NCBI GenBank assembly: GCA_041394885.1
Contig: JAWKHI010000035.1
Span: 12,060 to 76,059, forward strand
DNA: 64,000 bases
Direction: 5' to 3'
From: DSOI01 sp041394885
Lineage (GTDB): Bacteria > Acidobacteriota > Terriglobia > Bryobacterales > Bryobacteraceae
Part shown: positions 17,077 through 26,229 of the stretch, in pieces
Numbering within the stretch: position 1 is the stretch's first letter
Layout: each line of letters starts with the position of its first letter
Position numbers and translations under genes: made by a program
Notes under the pieces: generated by a model
Databases searched by the model: none
The model's input: the letters and a program-made list of their open reading frames with translations, nothing else
Told to the model about the DNA's origin: nothing

Positions 17077-17741
17077 ACACCGCGACCGCCGAGTCGATCC
17101 TCGCGGAACTCCGTTCCCTCGCGGATCCGCGCAACGTCGAAGGGATGGCCCGGTTCGGTATCCGATCCGGAAAGATGCTCGGCATCGGTGTAACGGCGCT
17201 CAGAAAGTTGGCGCGCCGGATCGGCCGCGGTCAAGTGCTCGCCGAGCAACTCTGGAAATCCGGGATCCACGAAGCGCGTGTGCTCGCGTGTTTTCTCGCC
17301 GAACCCGATCGAATCACGGAAAGCGTCGCCGAAGACTGGGTTCGCGATTTTGACAACTGGGCCGTTTGCGACGCCGCCTGCTGGCATCTGTTCGACAAGA
17401 CGCCGTGGGCATGGAAGAAGGCCAGGGAGTGGTCAAGCCGGGACGAGGAGTTCGTGCGCCGTGCCGGTTTCGCCATCATGGCCGCGCTCGCGATGCACGA
17501 CAAACAAGCTTCGGACGCCCGTCTGCTGCGCTTCTTGCCGCTGATCCGCCGCGCGGCCACCGATGAGCGTAACTTCGTCAAAAAGGCCGTCAACTGGGCG
17601 CTGCGGCAAATCGGGAAGCGCAATCAATCTCTGAACGCGGCAGCGATTGCCGAGGCCGAGCGCATTGCCCGAATCGATTCCCGCGCGGCGCGCTGGATCG
17701 CCCGCGACGCATTGCGCGAGTTGCGCGCCTGGAAGGGCTGA
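17073..17741 (+). CDS. DNA alkylation repair protein, AlkD-like HEAT-repeat family
   Basis: A 222-residue all-helical protein whose start overlaps the YceI stop (ATGA, 17073-17076). Early helices contain RFGIRSGKMLGIGVTALRKLAR; the central part has EDWVRDFDNWAVCDAACWHL, matching the W/D-rich lesion-recognition helices of AlkC/AlkD enzymes; later RRAGFAIMAALAMHDK and NFVKKAVNWALRQIGKRN form HEAT repeats. AlkD excises positively charged N3- and N7-alkylated bases without base flipping. The conserved Trp and Asp positions appear present, so activity is likely. Placement after a redox operon is not obviously functional. Confidence 0.87.
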   Translation: MNTATAESILAELRSLADPRNVEGMARFGIRSGKMLGIGVTALRKLARRIGRGQVLAEQLWKSGIHEARVLACFLAEPDRITESVAEDWVRDFDNWAVCDAACWHLFDKTPWAWKKAREWSSRDEEFVRRAGFAIMAALAMHDKQASDARLLRFLPLIRRAATDERNFVKKAVNWALRQIGKRNQSLNAAAIAEAERIARIDSRAARWIARDALRELRAWKG

Positions 17742-17759
17742 CGGCTCGGATCGATCGGC

Positions 17760-18113
17760 CTACCGCGGAGGCTGCGATTCGGCCCGGTCGGCAAGCTCCA
17801 CCAGAAACCGCCCGAGGGCACGCATGGTAACCGCATCGAGATCCGCCGAGATGACATACTTCCCGTCCAGGTTTCCGGTCTCGTGAACGAGAAAATGTGC
17901 TTGTGCCCGCGGCGTCGATTCCAGCAGCGGCACTCCCCCGAGTCCGGATATCTCCGCGGGAAAGTTACTGGTGGATCCGGAGACGGCGTCGAAAGCCAGT
18001 ACGCGGTCGCCATAGTCCGGAATCGCGTCGCGCAGAGCCCTCGGAAAGCGAAACAGGTTCGGCCAGCGGCGTCCACCGCCGAGGGTGACGCCAGCGGGTT
18101 TTGTCAGATCCAT
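17760..18113 (-). CDS. Hypothetical protein (117 aa)
   Basis: I do not recognise the family. The protein is soluble, without signal peptide or membrane segment. It starts MDLTKPAGVTLGGGRRW, has a central GDRVLAFDAVSGSTSNFP and AQAHFLVHETGNLDGKYV, and ends with a helix (MRALGRFLVELADRAE). It is the last gene of a packed minus-strand run, 21 bases after the M20 peptidase gene, and is convergent with the AlkD-like gene 18 bases away. The reading frame has normal codon use for the window, so it is probably real. Confidence 0.6.
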   Translation of the reverse strand: MDLTKPAGVTLGGGRRWPNLFRFPRALRDAIPDYGDRVLAFDAVSGSTSNFPAEISGLGGVPLLESTPRAQAHFLVHETGNLDGKYVISADLDAVTMRALGRFLVELADRAESQPPR

Positions 18114-18134
18114 GGATTTCTCCTTCAGCCCGCC

Positions 18135-19535
18135 TTAGCGCGCCCGGGCGATCTCCGCCGCCGCCTCATAGTGGAAGCGCGTAAAACGGTACAGCTCCTT
18201 CTCGAGGATGCGTTCCTGATCGGAATGCGGTCCGTATCCCTTCTGCGCATCGGCGGCATCCACCAGCGGACCGATCCCATAACATTGCACGCCGCGGCGC
18301 CGCAGAAACGCCATGTCGGTGGCGCCGGTAAGCATCGAAGGCAGCGTCGCGGCGCCCGGATACAGTTTCCGCTGCAGCGTTTCCAGGGTGCGAAACGCCT
18401 CGTTGTCAATCCGCGACGGCGGCAGCGGATCACGATCGCGGGCCGCGCGTACGATCTCCACACGGTCGTCACCGATCACCCGCGCCAGGTCCGCGAAGAA
18501 GGTGTCCAGGTTCTCGTCGGGCACCGCGCGGATGTCGAGCGTCGCTTCCGCCTGCGCCGGAATCACGTTCACGCGATAGCCGGCCTTGATGATCGTGGGC
18601 GAAATCGACGTGCGCAGCATCGAATAATGCGAAGGTTCATTGCGGCGGAGATAGTCCTGTGCGGCGGCCGAACGGTCCGGATGCAGCAGTCCGTTGTAGT
18701 GTGCCGCCGCTTCCGGTGACGATATGCCCGCCAGCCGCTCGAAGTAGGCGCGCGTGGTGTCGTTCAGCTTCATCGGCGTGTCCCAGTCCGCGGCCTTCGC
18801 CACGGCGCGGGACAAGCGCGCGATCGCGTTGTCGGTCAGCGGTACGGACCCGTGTCCCGCCGTTCCCTTCACCACCAACTGCGCGCGCGACGGGACCTTC
18901 TCCGTCGTCGCCACGTTCATCGAAATCGCCTTGCCGTCGCGCTGGATTACCGCGCCGCCCTCGGCCAGACAATACTCGGACTCGATCTCAGCCCAATGGT
19001 TCTCCACCATATAGGCGATGCCGACCTTCGTGTTGCCCTCCTCGCCCGATTCAGACAGGAAGATCACGTCACGGGCCAGCGGAATACCGGACCGCTTCAG
19101 CACCAGCATCGTCATCAGGGACGCGGCTACGTTGTCCTTATCGTCGAGCGTGCCCCGGCCATAAATGTGGCCCCCTTCGCGAGCGGCCGAAAACGGCCCG
19201 AACGTGGGCCACTTGGAGGGGTCGACGTTCACCACGTCGGTGTGCGCCATGATCAGCAGTGGTTTGCGGGACCCGTTCCCTTTCAGTCTCGCCACCAGAT
19301 TCGGACGTTTCGCATCCAGCGCGAAAATCTTCACCGGGATGCCCTCGGCCTCGAGCACCTTTTTCAGATACTCAACCGCTGGCCGCTCATCTCCCGGAGG
19401 GTCCTGCGTGTCCATGCGTATCAGCGCCTGGAAGTGGCGCAGTGTTTCCGCGTCGAGCGTCGCCCAGTCGGGGTCGGCGGCGGAAAGCGGGCTCATGAGG
19501 CCCAGCAGCAGGCAGGTCGAAAGAAGGTTGCGCAT
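18135..19535 (-). CDS. M20/M25/M40 family metallopeptidase, exported
   Basis: A di-zinc aminoacylase/carboxypeptidase-type enzyme of about 466 residues. The zinc and catalytic motifs are intact: LLIMAHTDVVNVD (His ligand and Asp), YGRGTLDDKDN (bridging Asp) and FLSESGEEGN (catalytic Glu and Glu ligand), with the dimerisation insert and a late C-terminal His region (CYGIGPLVDAADAQKGYGPH). ATG 19535 gives a signal peptide (MRNLLSTCLLLGLMSPLSA); an in-frame ATG at 19625 or 19553 would bury it. It is probably periplasmic and releases amino acids or cleaves N-acyl amino acids or dipeptides; specificity unknown. Fifth in the tail of the minus-strand run, 55 bases after the AAA ATPase gene. Confidence 0.88.
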   Translation of the reverse strand: MRNLLSTCLLLGLMSPLSAADPDWATLDAETLRHFQALIRMDTQDPPGDERPAVEYLKKVLEAEGIPVKIFALDAKRPNLVARLKGNGSRKPLLIMAHTDVVNVDPSKWPTFGPFSAAREGGHIYGRGTLDDKDNVAASLMTMLVLKRSGIPLARDVIFLSESGEEGNTKVGIAYMVENHWAEIESEYCLAEGGAVIQRDGKAISMNVATTEKVPSRAQLVVKGTAGHGSVPLTDNAIARLSRAVAKAADWDTPMKLNDTTRAYFERLAGISSPEAAAHYNGLLHPDRSAAAQDYLRRNEPSHYSMLRTSISPTIIKAGYRVNVIPAQAEATLDIRAVPDENLDTFFADLARVIGDDRVEIVRAARDRDPLPPSRIDNEAFRTLETLQRKLYPGAATLPSMLTGATDMAFLRRRGVQCYGIGPLVDAADAQKGYGPHSDQERILEKELYRFTRFHYEAAAEIARAR

Positions 19536-19590
19536 GGTTGAGACTGCTTCCATCTTATCGGGAGACCTACCCGCCCGGCGCGGACGCGCC

Positions 19591-20325
19591 TCAGCGCAAG
19601 TGCCGCCAATAGCGTTCGGGATCATCGAGAATCCCGCGCGTGATCCGGTAGTGCGCCGTTTCCTCCAGCGCCACTTCCGGCAGCGCGGAATCGTCGAAGT
19701 TCACAATCGACGCTCCGGGAAACGTCAGCAGTATCGGCGAGTGCGTCGCGACGATGAACTGCGCCTCCTTCGTCTTCACCAGATCCGTCATCAAAGCCAG
19801 CAGCGCCAGCTGCCGTTGCGGCGATAGCGCGGACTCCGGCTCGTCGAATAGAAACAAACCGCGCCGGATGCGGTTTTGCAGGATCGCCAGAAACGCCTCG
19901 CCATGGGATCTTGTGTGCAGCGATTGCCCGCCGTAACGCTCGAATGCGAGGCCATACATGTGGCCTCCCGCCTGTTCGTCGAGCAGCGATGCAAAGTGCG
20001 CCGCGAATTCCGCGCGCAGGAAAAAGCCATCGCCGGGCTGCTTGCGGAAGGCAGGCCGCAGCACGTTGGCGAGCGTCGAGTCCGTCTCCGGTCCATACTT
20101 GTCAGCCAGTTCGTTGCGGCTGCCACCCGACACTGGCAGCCGGCACAGCGCTGCGATCCCTTCGAGCAGGGTCGACTTTCCGGAACCGTTCTCGCCCACA
20201 AGGAATGTCACCGGCGTGCGGAACTTCAGATGCAGCGTTTCGACGAAATGCAGATTGAACGGGAACGCGCGCTCAGCCGGCAGCCGGTCCGGCACCGTCT
20301 TCACGCTCAGCAGGTAAGGAACCAC
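19591..20325 (-). CDS. AAA family ATPase, ABC/RecF-like
   Basis: A 244-residue soluble ATPase. Walker A is FLVGENGSGKSTLLEG near residue 45; the signature-like region and Walker B are RGLFLFDEPESALSPQRQ near residue 165, followed by the switch His in FIVATHSPILLTF. This arrangement is that of the stand-alone predicted ATPases (COG3910 type) related to RecF and SMC heads, which lack a transporter partner. Possible roles are in DNA transactions or in phage defence, but nothing nearby (no nuclease, no TOPRIM gene) supports a defence system here. It follows the oxidoreductase gene by 8 bases. Confidence 0.85.
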   Translation of the reverse strand: MVPYLLSVKTVPDRLPAERAFPFNLHFVETLHLKFRTPVTFLVGENGSGKSTLLEGIAALCRLPVSGGSRNELADKYGPETDSTLANVLRPAFRKQPGDGFFLRAEFAAHFASLLDEQAGGHMYGLAFERYGGQSLHTRSHGEAFLAILQNRIRRGLFLFDEPESALSPQRQLALLALMTDLVKTKEAQFIVATHSPILLTFPGASIVNFDDSALPEVALEETAHYRITRGILDDPERYWRHLR

Positions 20326-20333
20326 CGCCTCGC

Positions 20334-21548
20334 CTATCCGCGAAGCCGAACGCCGTCCGGCGCGATCACGGCTTCCCGTCCACCGTTCAGGATCGAGAGC
20401 CGGCCAGCTTCCACCGCTGCTTCATTGAACCAACTATTGGCAGGCGTTGCCGCCACGCCTGCCTCGTCGATTTCCTGCAGCACTTCCGCGCGGCGGGCGC
20501 CAGCCTGCTCCACCCGTATCGCGGACCGCACCAGGTAATCGATCGAACGGAATCCATAACCCACCGGCAGCAACCCCGGCCCGCCCGTGTCCACATACTG
20601 AAAGTACTCCGTCGATGGCTCCGCGAACGCCGTTCCGCCCGGTGCGTCAATCGGACGCGTGTAGCAGTACTTGATGCCGCGATACTGATCGGAATGATCG
20701 AGCCAAGCGCCCTTGGCGCCATCGGAGAAATACATCGTGATGCCCTGCGTGTTCGATCCCGGTGCATCGTCGGGGAAGCTCAAGGAGTTCTGCACGTTCA
20801 GGCACGCGCCGTTGTTCCAGATCACGCGCGCATCGGTCCACAGGTATCCTTCGTTCCCATTCGGAAACTTGTCCTTGATGCCGTACACGGAAACCGACGC
20901 CGGCATCAGCCCAGTCACGTAGTGCACGAAATCCACATAGTGGCAGCCGATGTAGGTGAACGAATCGGTCTGGTCACACGTGAACCAGTTCTGAAAATTC
21001 GAGTTGCGGTAGTACCACTTCTCCATCAACCGCGCCGTGCCAAGCTTGAACTCGCCGAACAACCCTTCGCGATACCGCCGGCGCGCCAGAAAGCTACGGT
21101 CGTCAAAACGCTTGTGATACTCCACGCCCACGAACAGTTCCCGGCGCTTGGCCTCCTGCTCGATGCGCCGCGCGTCGGCGACCGAAAGCACCAGCGGTTT
21201 CACCGCGATCACGTGCTGATCGTGGGCCAGCGCGGCCATCACCATTTCGTAGTGAAACTGGTCCGGCGTGGCGACGATCACGATCTGCCGCGGCGCAAGC
21301 GCGGCCAACTCGCCACGGTAGGCGTCCGGCTGCGGCGTCTCGGAATCCGGCGCGCCCCGGAAACTCTGGCCCGGAAACGCCCGCCGGATCATTTCGTTCT
21401 GCGCCAGCGCGCGGACGGTTTGCGCCCGCTGCGCCACCACGGCGATGTCGCCGATCACGCCCGTCCGCTGCAGTTGATACAAGGAGGGCAGGATTTGGTC
21501 GTGGGCGATCATGCCGCCGCCGATCATCAGGACACTGGGTACGGACAT
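20334..21548 (-). CDS. Gfo/Idh/MocA family oxidoreductase
   Basis: A 404-residue cytoplasmic enzyme. The N-terminal Rossmann fold begins SVLMIGGGMIAHDQILPSLY; the nucleotide and catalytic region IVIVATPDQFHYEMV and HVIAVKPLVLS has the family Lys within the KP motif (EKP in most members; here VKP). The C-terminal domain begins RELFVGVEYHKRFDDRSF. Members oxidise or epimerise sugars with NAD(P). The replacement of Glu by Val before the catalytic KP is a minor deviation. There is no Tat leader, in contrast to the other two members in this window. It lies 9 bases from the ABC permease gene upstream and 8 bases from the ATPase gene downstream, so it is probably part of the same transcript. Confidence 0.87.
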   Translation of the reverse strand: MSVPSVLMIGGGMIAHDQILPSLYQLQRTGVIGDIAVVAQRAQTVRALAQNEMIRRAFPGQSFRGAPDSETPQPDAYRGELAALAPRQIVIVATPDQFHYEMVMAALAHDQHVIAVKPLVLSVADARRIEQEAKRRELFVGVEYHKRFDDRSFLARRRYREGLFGEFKLGTARLMEKWYYRNSNFQNWFTCDQTDSFTYIGCHYVDFVHYVTGLMPASVSVYGIKDKFPNGNEGYLWTDARVIWNNGACLNVQNSLSFPDDAPGSNTQGITMYFSDGAKGAWLDHSDQYRGIKYCYTRPIDAPGGTAFAEPSTEYFQYVDTGGPGLLPVGYGFRSIDYLVRSAIRVEQAGARRAEVLQEIDEAGVAATPANSWFNEAAVEAGRLSILNGGREAVIAPDGVRLRG

Positions 21549-21557
21549 AGTAAGTGG

Positions 21558-22729
21558 CTATCTTCCGAAAATAATGCGTTCGCGCTGAATCAGCTTCGTT
21601 GTCAGCGCCACCAGGCCAACGGCGGTGGCGATAGTGCATGCGGCTGCGATCGCGAAGAAAATCGCGTGCGGCATCTTGCCGCCCATGACGTCGTTCATTA
21701 GCGCATACTGGCCGAGGATCGGAATCGGCGCCAGCCACGGCCGGTCGTTCATCGGCATCAGCGCCGTCAACATTCCCGGCAGCATCGGCAGCAGCACCAA
21801 CATGCCGAGATAGCTCTGCGCTTCCTTGTACGATCGCGCGAACATCGACACGAACATCACCAGCGCGCTGCCTAGAAACGCGGCCGGCAGAATCAGCAGC
21901 AGCAGCGCGGCAACCTCCGGCGCGCCGAACCGGAATCGCGCCCCCAATTCATGAAGCGGGATGCGGTGCATGATCGCCGTGCACAGCGCCGCGGAGAACA
22001 ACACCGCCGCGGCGCCGAACGCCGCAGCGGCCAGCCATTTTCCCACCACGATCGCACGGCGCGACACCGGGTTCAGCAGCAGCGGCTCGAGCGATCCGCG
22101 CTCCCGCTCACCCGCTGTCGAGTCCGCCGCGATCTGCAGACACCCCACGAACGACGCGATCATCAGAAACATCGGCAAGAAGCCGAGGATGCGCGCCGCC
22201 CGCTGCTGCGAACTCGACACCTCCACGTCTTCCACCCGAATCGCGCTCGCCACCGTCGGGCTCACGCCACGCGCGATCAGCCGCAGCGCGCCGATTCCGT
22301 TCGAGTAGCTCGAGATCAGAGATCGAACCCGCCGCACCTTGGGCCTCGCCGTGTCGCGCGTTTCGTCGGCCACCAGCTTCACAGGCGCCGGAAGCGAGCG
22401 CGAGAACTTGTCCGTGAAATCCTTGTCGATGATCAGCACCACGTCCTGCTTGCGCTCCCGCACCGCCTTCTCCGCGTCCACGGGACCTTCCACAATCTCC
22501 ACGCCGCTTTGCTGGCCCAGCCACTCCATGAACGCCGGCGCGTGTTCGGCGCCCACCACCGGCAGCTTCACCTCCTCGGCCCCGCGCTGCCTCTCCGCGA
22601 TCGCGGTGAACATGTACCCGATCAAGAGCGGACCCACCAGCGACGAAAACACCAGTGACCAGATCGACCGCTTGTCTCGCAGCCCATCCATCAACTCCTT
22701 GCGAACCACCACGCCGGCTCGTGCCAGAC

Positions 22730-22733
<4 letters not shown>
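21558..22733 (-). CDS. ABC-2 type transporter permease (NatB-like)
   Basis: A 391-residue membrane protein. The N-terminus GVVVRKELMDGLRDKRSI precedes the first helix (WSLVFSSLVGPLLIGYMFTA), then a long extracytoplasmic domain of about 150 residues, then five more helices (FLPMFLMIASFVGCLQIAAD, AAAFGAAAVLFSAALC, VAALLLLILPAAFLGSALVM, YLGMLVLLPMLPGML and the last near 395). This is the topology of NatB/YhaP permeases. ATG 22733 overlaps the TGA of the ATPase gene (ATGA), which sets the start and shows coupling; the same frame runs open to 22805 without reason. Together with the ATPase it forms an exporter whose substrate is unknown. Confidence 0.88.
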
Positions 22734-23472
<739 letters not shown>

Positions 23473-23476
<4 letters not shown>

Positions 23477-24972
23477 TTCCGCGCCTCTGGAACAGGACCC
23501 GCCTCCGGGCCGGAATAGGTGACGAAGAAAGGCGGCCGATGAACGTGTTCCACGCACGCCGCGTCCAACGACTTCGCGGACCCATCCTCGAGAAACTGAC
23601 GGATCAGCTTCGGCACGCATCCGGCCGAAGATGCCCCATGCCCCGCGCCCGGCACCACGATATGCCGCGAATTGGAGAGGTGCTTCGCCACGCCCTCGCC
23701 CCATGCCGGCGGCGTCACCGGGTCCAGACGTCCCGACAATACCAGCGTGGGTTTGTCGCTCACCACCGGCTGATAGTATTCGGGCGGCACCTTGCCCACC
23801 GGCCAGAACTCGCAGGCTTTCATCCGGGTCCGGAACATGGCGTCGCCAAGAAAAGTGCCCGCTGCTGACGCCGCCACGTCGGCCGGCTGGATCCGCGGCA
23901 TGTCTTCCGCGCACGCCACGGATAGAAACATGCCCTGGCTCATCCCCGTATCGCTGCTGGCTTCGCCCATGAACGCCAAGGCCAGCAGGCCCTCGAAATT
24001 ACCGCCTGCCGCGTCCTCGATCAGCCGCGGCAGCAATGACGCCGTGGCCGGAGCATACAGCGCGCCCATGATCACCAGCGCGATGGCCTCGCGCGACACG
24101 GTCGCTTCCGCGGTTTCCCCCGTGCGCGGATGAGTCAGCTTCAATCGTGGCTTGCGCTCCAGCCGTTCGAGTACCTGTTTCACCTTCCCACGGAGGTCAG
24201 GAAAGCGCCGCGCGCACCCCGGGTCCGCCGTGCATGCATCGAGGGTGAGGTCCAAGGATCGTTGCCCGTCGCGCGCGAACCACAACGGCAGCCGCATGTC
24301 CGGCGGCGCGACGCCGTCCAGGATCACACTGCGTACCGCGTCCTCATGGCGCCGCAAGAACACCAGCGCCGCCCGTGTCCCATAGGATCCGCCCCAGAGA
24401 TTGATCTGGCCATAGCCCAAATGCCGCCGCACTTCGTCGATGTCGTCCATCGCCACCGGCGTTGTGTACAGCCGCGGATCGGCATCGTACTTCTTCAGGC
24501 AGTCGCGGAACACCTCGAGCGGCACCTCGAGGCGCAGTGCTTTGTTGAGGTCGTCGGCATCGTGTTCGTCGCCCTTGCAGTCGAGCGGATTGGAGTCCCC
24601 GGTGCCTCGCTGGTCAATGAAGACCAGATCGCGGGTGTCCTGCACCAGCCGGAACGCGCCGCCCATGTTCTTGGCGATCTTGGCCGCGCCTTGCCCCGGG
24701 CCGCCCGCGAACAGGAACAGCGGGTCCGCGCTGGACTTTCTGCTCAACGCCGGCATGATCACGATTTTGAGATTGATCTTGCGCCCCGTCTTCGATTCGC
24801 GATTTTCCCAAACCGCCAATTTGCCGCAATACGCGTCGGCCGGGCCCTCCTCGATTTCGCAGGCGTGCAGGCGCTCGATCGCCGATGGCGTCGCCTTTGC
24901 ACACGAATCGAGCGGCAGCATCGCGGCTGCTGTGAGCGACAAACCGGCGACGAGAGTCGGGGTGACGCGCAA
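23473..24972 (-). CDS. Alpha/beta-hydrolase peptidase (tripeptidyl/prolyl aminopeptidase, TAP-like)
   Basis: A 499-residue exported serine hydrolase, leader MRVTPTLVAGLSLTAAAMLP, with a Cys at residue 24 that fits only poorly as a lipobox. Motifs: oxyanion FLFAGGPGQGAAK, FIDQRGTGDSNPLDC, nucleophile elbow LWGGSYGTRAAL (G-x-S-x-G), acid VLSGRLDPVTPP and His VPGAGHGASSAGC, all intact. The TAP-like C-terminal domain is present. Such enzymes cleave N-terminal residues from peptides or hydrolyse esters. It is first in an operon of three genes linked by two ATGA overlaps (peptidase, ABC ATPase, ABC permease), which suggests that hydrolase and exporter are made in fixed ratio. Confidence 0.88.
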
Positions 24973-25041
24973 GTATCTAGTAGATCACACGGCTCCGTGC
25001 TGTGCGATCCGGAAATTCGGACATCCACGAGTTGCGCGGAC

Positions 25042-26100
25042 TCATCTCCTCCTCAGTATCGGCAGGCTGAGCAGCGCGAGGCCCACCAACACGATGCTCG
25101 ACGGTTCCGGCACCGCGCTCGCCGTCTCGGCGGCCGCGAACGTCTGCGCTTCCACCACACCCGGATCCAATAGAAATGCGTGCCGCGCGCCACGGTACAG
25201 GCCCGTGCCGGCGATTTGCCCCAGCCCGTTGATCGCGTACGCCGCCTCCAGAACCCAGTCACTGCCGCCATCGAAGACGCTGTTGAGGTCCAGCATCGAT
25301 CCGCCGGTGTACAGAAAAGCCGCCGAATCTCCCGAAGCCGTGAGCGAATAACCCACAACGTCACCCGTAGCGCCGATCCCGTATGCGCCCGAATGGACGC
25401 CGCCCAAGGTGCCCAGGTCCTGCGCGCCGCCACTGCTGTGATTCCACAGCGTAGCGTGCAGGTAGCCCGAGGAAACCTGCGCCGTCCCCGCCACGGCGCC
25501 GGACGCGTTGATGGCCGCGCCATAGCTGTTGGTTCCGCCCAGCGACGCAAGCCACACCGGTCCGATCCCAGGCAGAAATACGAATGCCCCGAACGCCCCG
25601 CTCGCCCGTTGCGCCGTGCCCACCGCCGCGCCGCCATCGTTGATCGCATAGGCGGCGCTCCAGCCCGCCGCCGGGCCGATGCCCACCGCTCCCCCCGTCT
25701 GGAACATCACCGCCGTACCGTTGCTCGCGCCGACTACCGCGCCCGCCGCGTTCACGCCCAGGGCCGCGCTCGTCGCCCCCCCGAGCGCTGACGGCGTTCC
25801 CGATTGCCACTGTGTCGCCGAAGGATCGCCCAATGCGTCGTAGGTTTGTCCGTAGGCCATGCCGTTCCCGCTCACCGCGAATGCTTGCGTGCCCGCGCCC
25901 AGATCCGTTCGCGTCGCGCCCTCGTACACGAAGCCATGCGTGTAACCGAACGGATCCACATACCAGCCGGCCGCCCCGCCGGAGCCGTTCAACGCCGTTG
26001 CCGTCCCGGCCCCGAGGTCGGTGATGCTGTAAGTGGATACGGGCGATGCGTGAAGTGCCGGCGTCAACACCAGCGCGGGCAATAGGACGGAAATACGCAT
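25042..26100 (-). CDS. HAF-repeat secreted protein with PEP-CTERM sorting signal
   Basis: A 352-residue exported protein. After the leader (MRISVLLPALVLTPALHA) the body is made of Gly/Ala-rich HAF-type repeats, each with elements such as AYAINDGGAAVGTAQ, AAINASGAVAGTAQV and AYAINGLGQIAGTGL, about seven copies. The C-terminus is a PEP-CTERM tripartite signal: VPEPSSI, a hydrophobic stretch (VLVGLALLSLPIL) and RRR. Proteins with this tail are processed by exosortase (EpsH/XrtA), usually in cells making exopolysaccharide. No exosortase gene is in the window. It probably becomes a cell-surface or matrix protein. It is divergent from the DUF1570 gene. Confidence 0.85.
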   Translation of the reverse strand: MRISVLLPALVLTPALHASPVSTYSITDLGAGTATALNGSGGAAGWYVDPFGYTHGFVYEGATRTDLGAGTQAFAVSGNGMAYGQTYDALGDPSATQWQSGTPSALGGATSAALGVNAAGAVVGASNGTAVMFQTGGAVGIGPAAGWSAAYAINDGGAAVGTAQRASGAFGAFVFLPGIGPVWLASLGGTNSYGAAINASGAVAGTAQVSSGYLHATLWNHSSGGAQDLGTLGGVHSGAYGIGATGDVVGYSLTASGDSAAFLYTGGSMLDLNSVFDGGSDWVLEAAYAINGLGQIAGTGLYRGARHAFLLDPGVVEAQTFAAAETASAVPEPSSIVLVGLALLSLPILRRR

Positions 26101-26229
26101 GGTTCCACCTTGACGCCGGTTCGTGCTGGAGCCAATGGCGATATTTTCCTAGTCAAGCGGAGATATTCCGTACTTACCCGTTCCGCTTTACGATCTCTAC
26201 TGCGGCTATAATTTCTCTCGGAGGAGTCA

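Noticed and set aside
19591..20325. RecF-like ATPase as part of an anti-phage system (OLD or retron type)
   Set aside because: No TOPRIM, nuclease, reverse transcriptase or toxin gene is adjacent; neighbours are metabolic and transport genes.
23477..23914. Upstream extension of the ABC ATPase frame
   Set aside because: Lies inside the peptidase gene in another frame; ATG 23476 has the ATGA overlap and begins the conserved ATPase domain.
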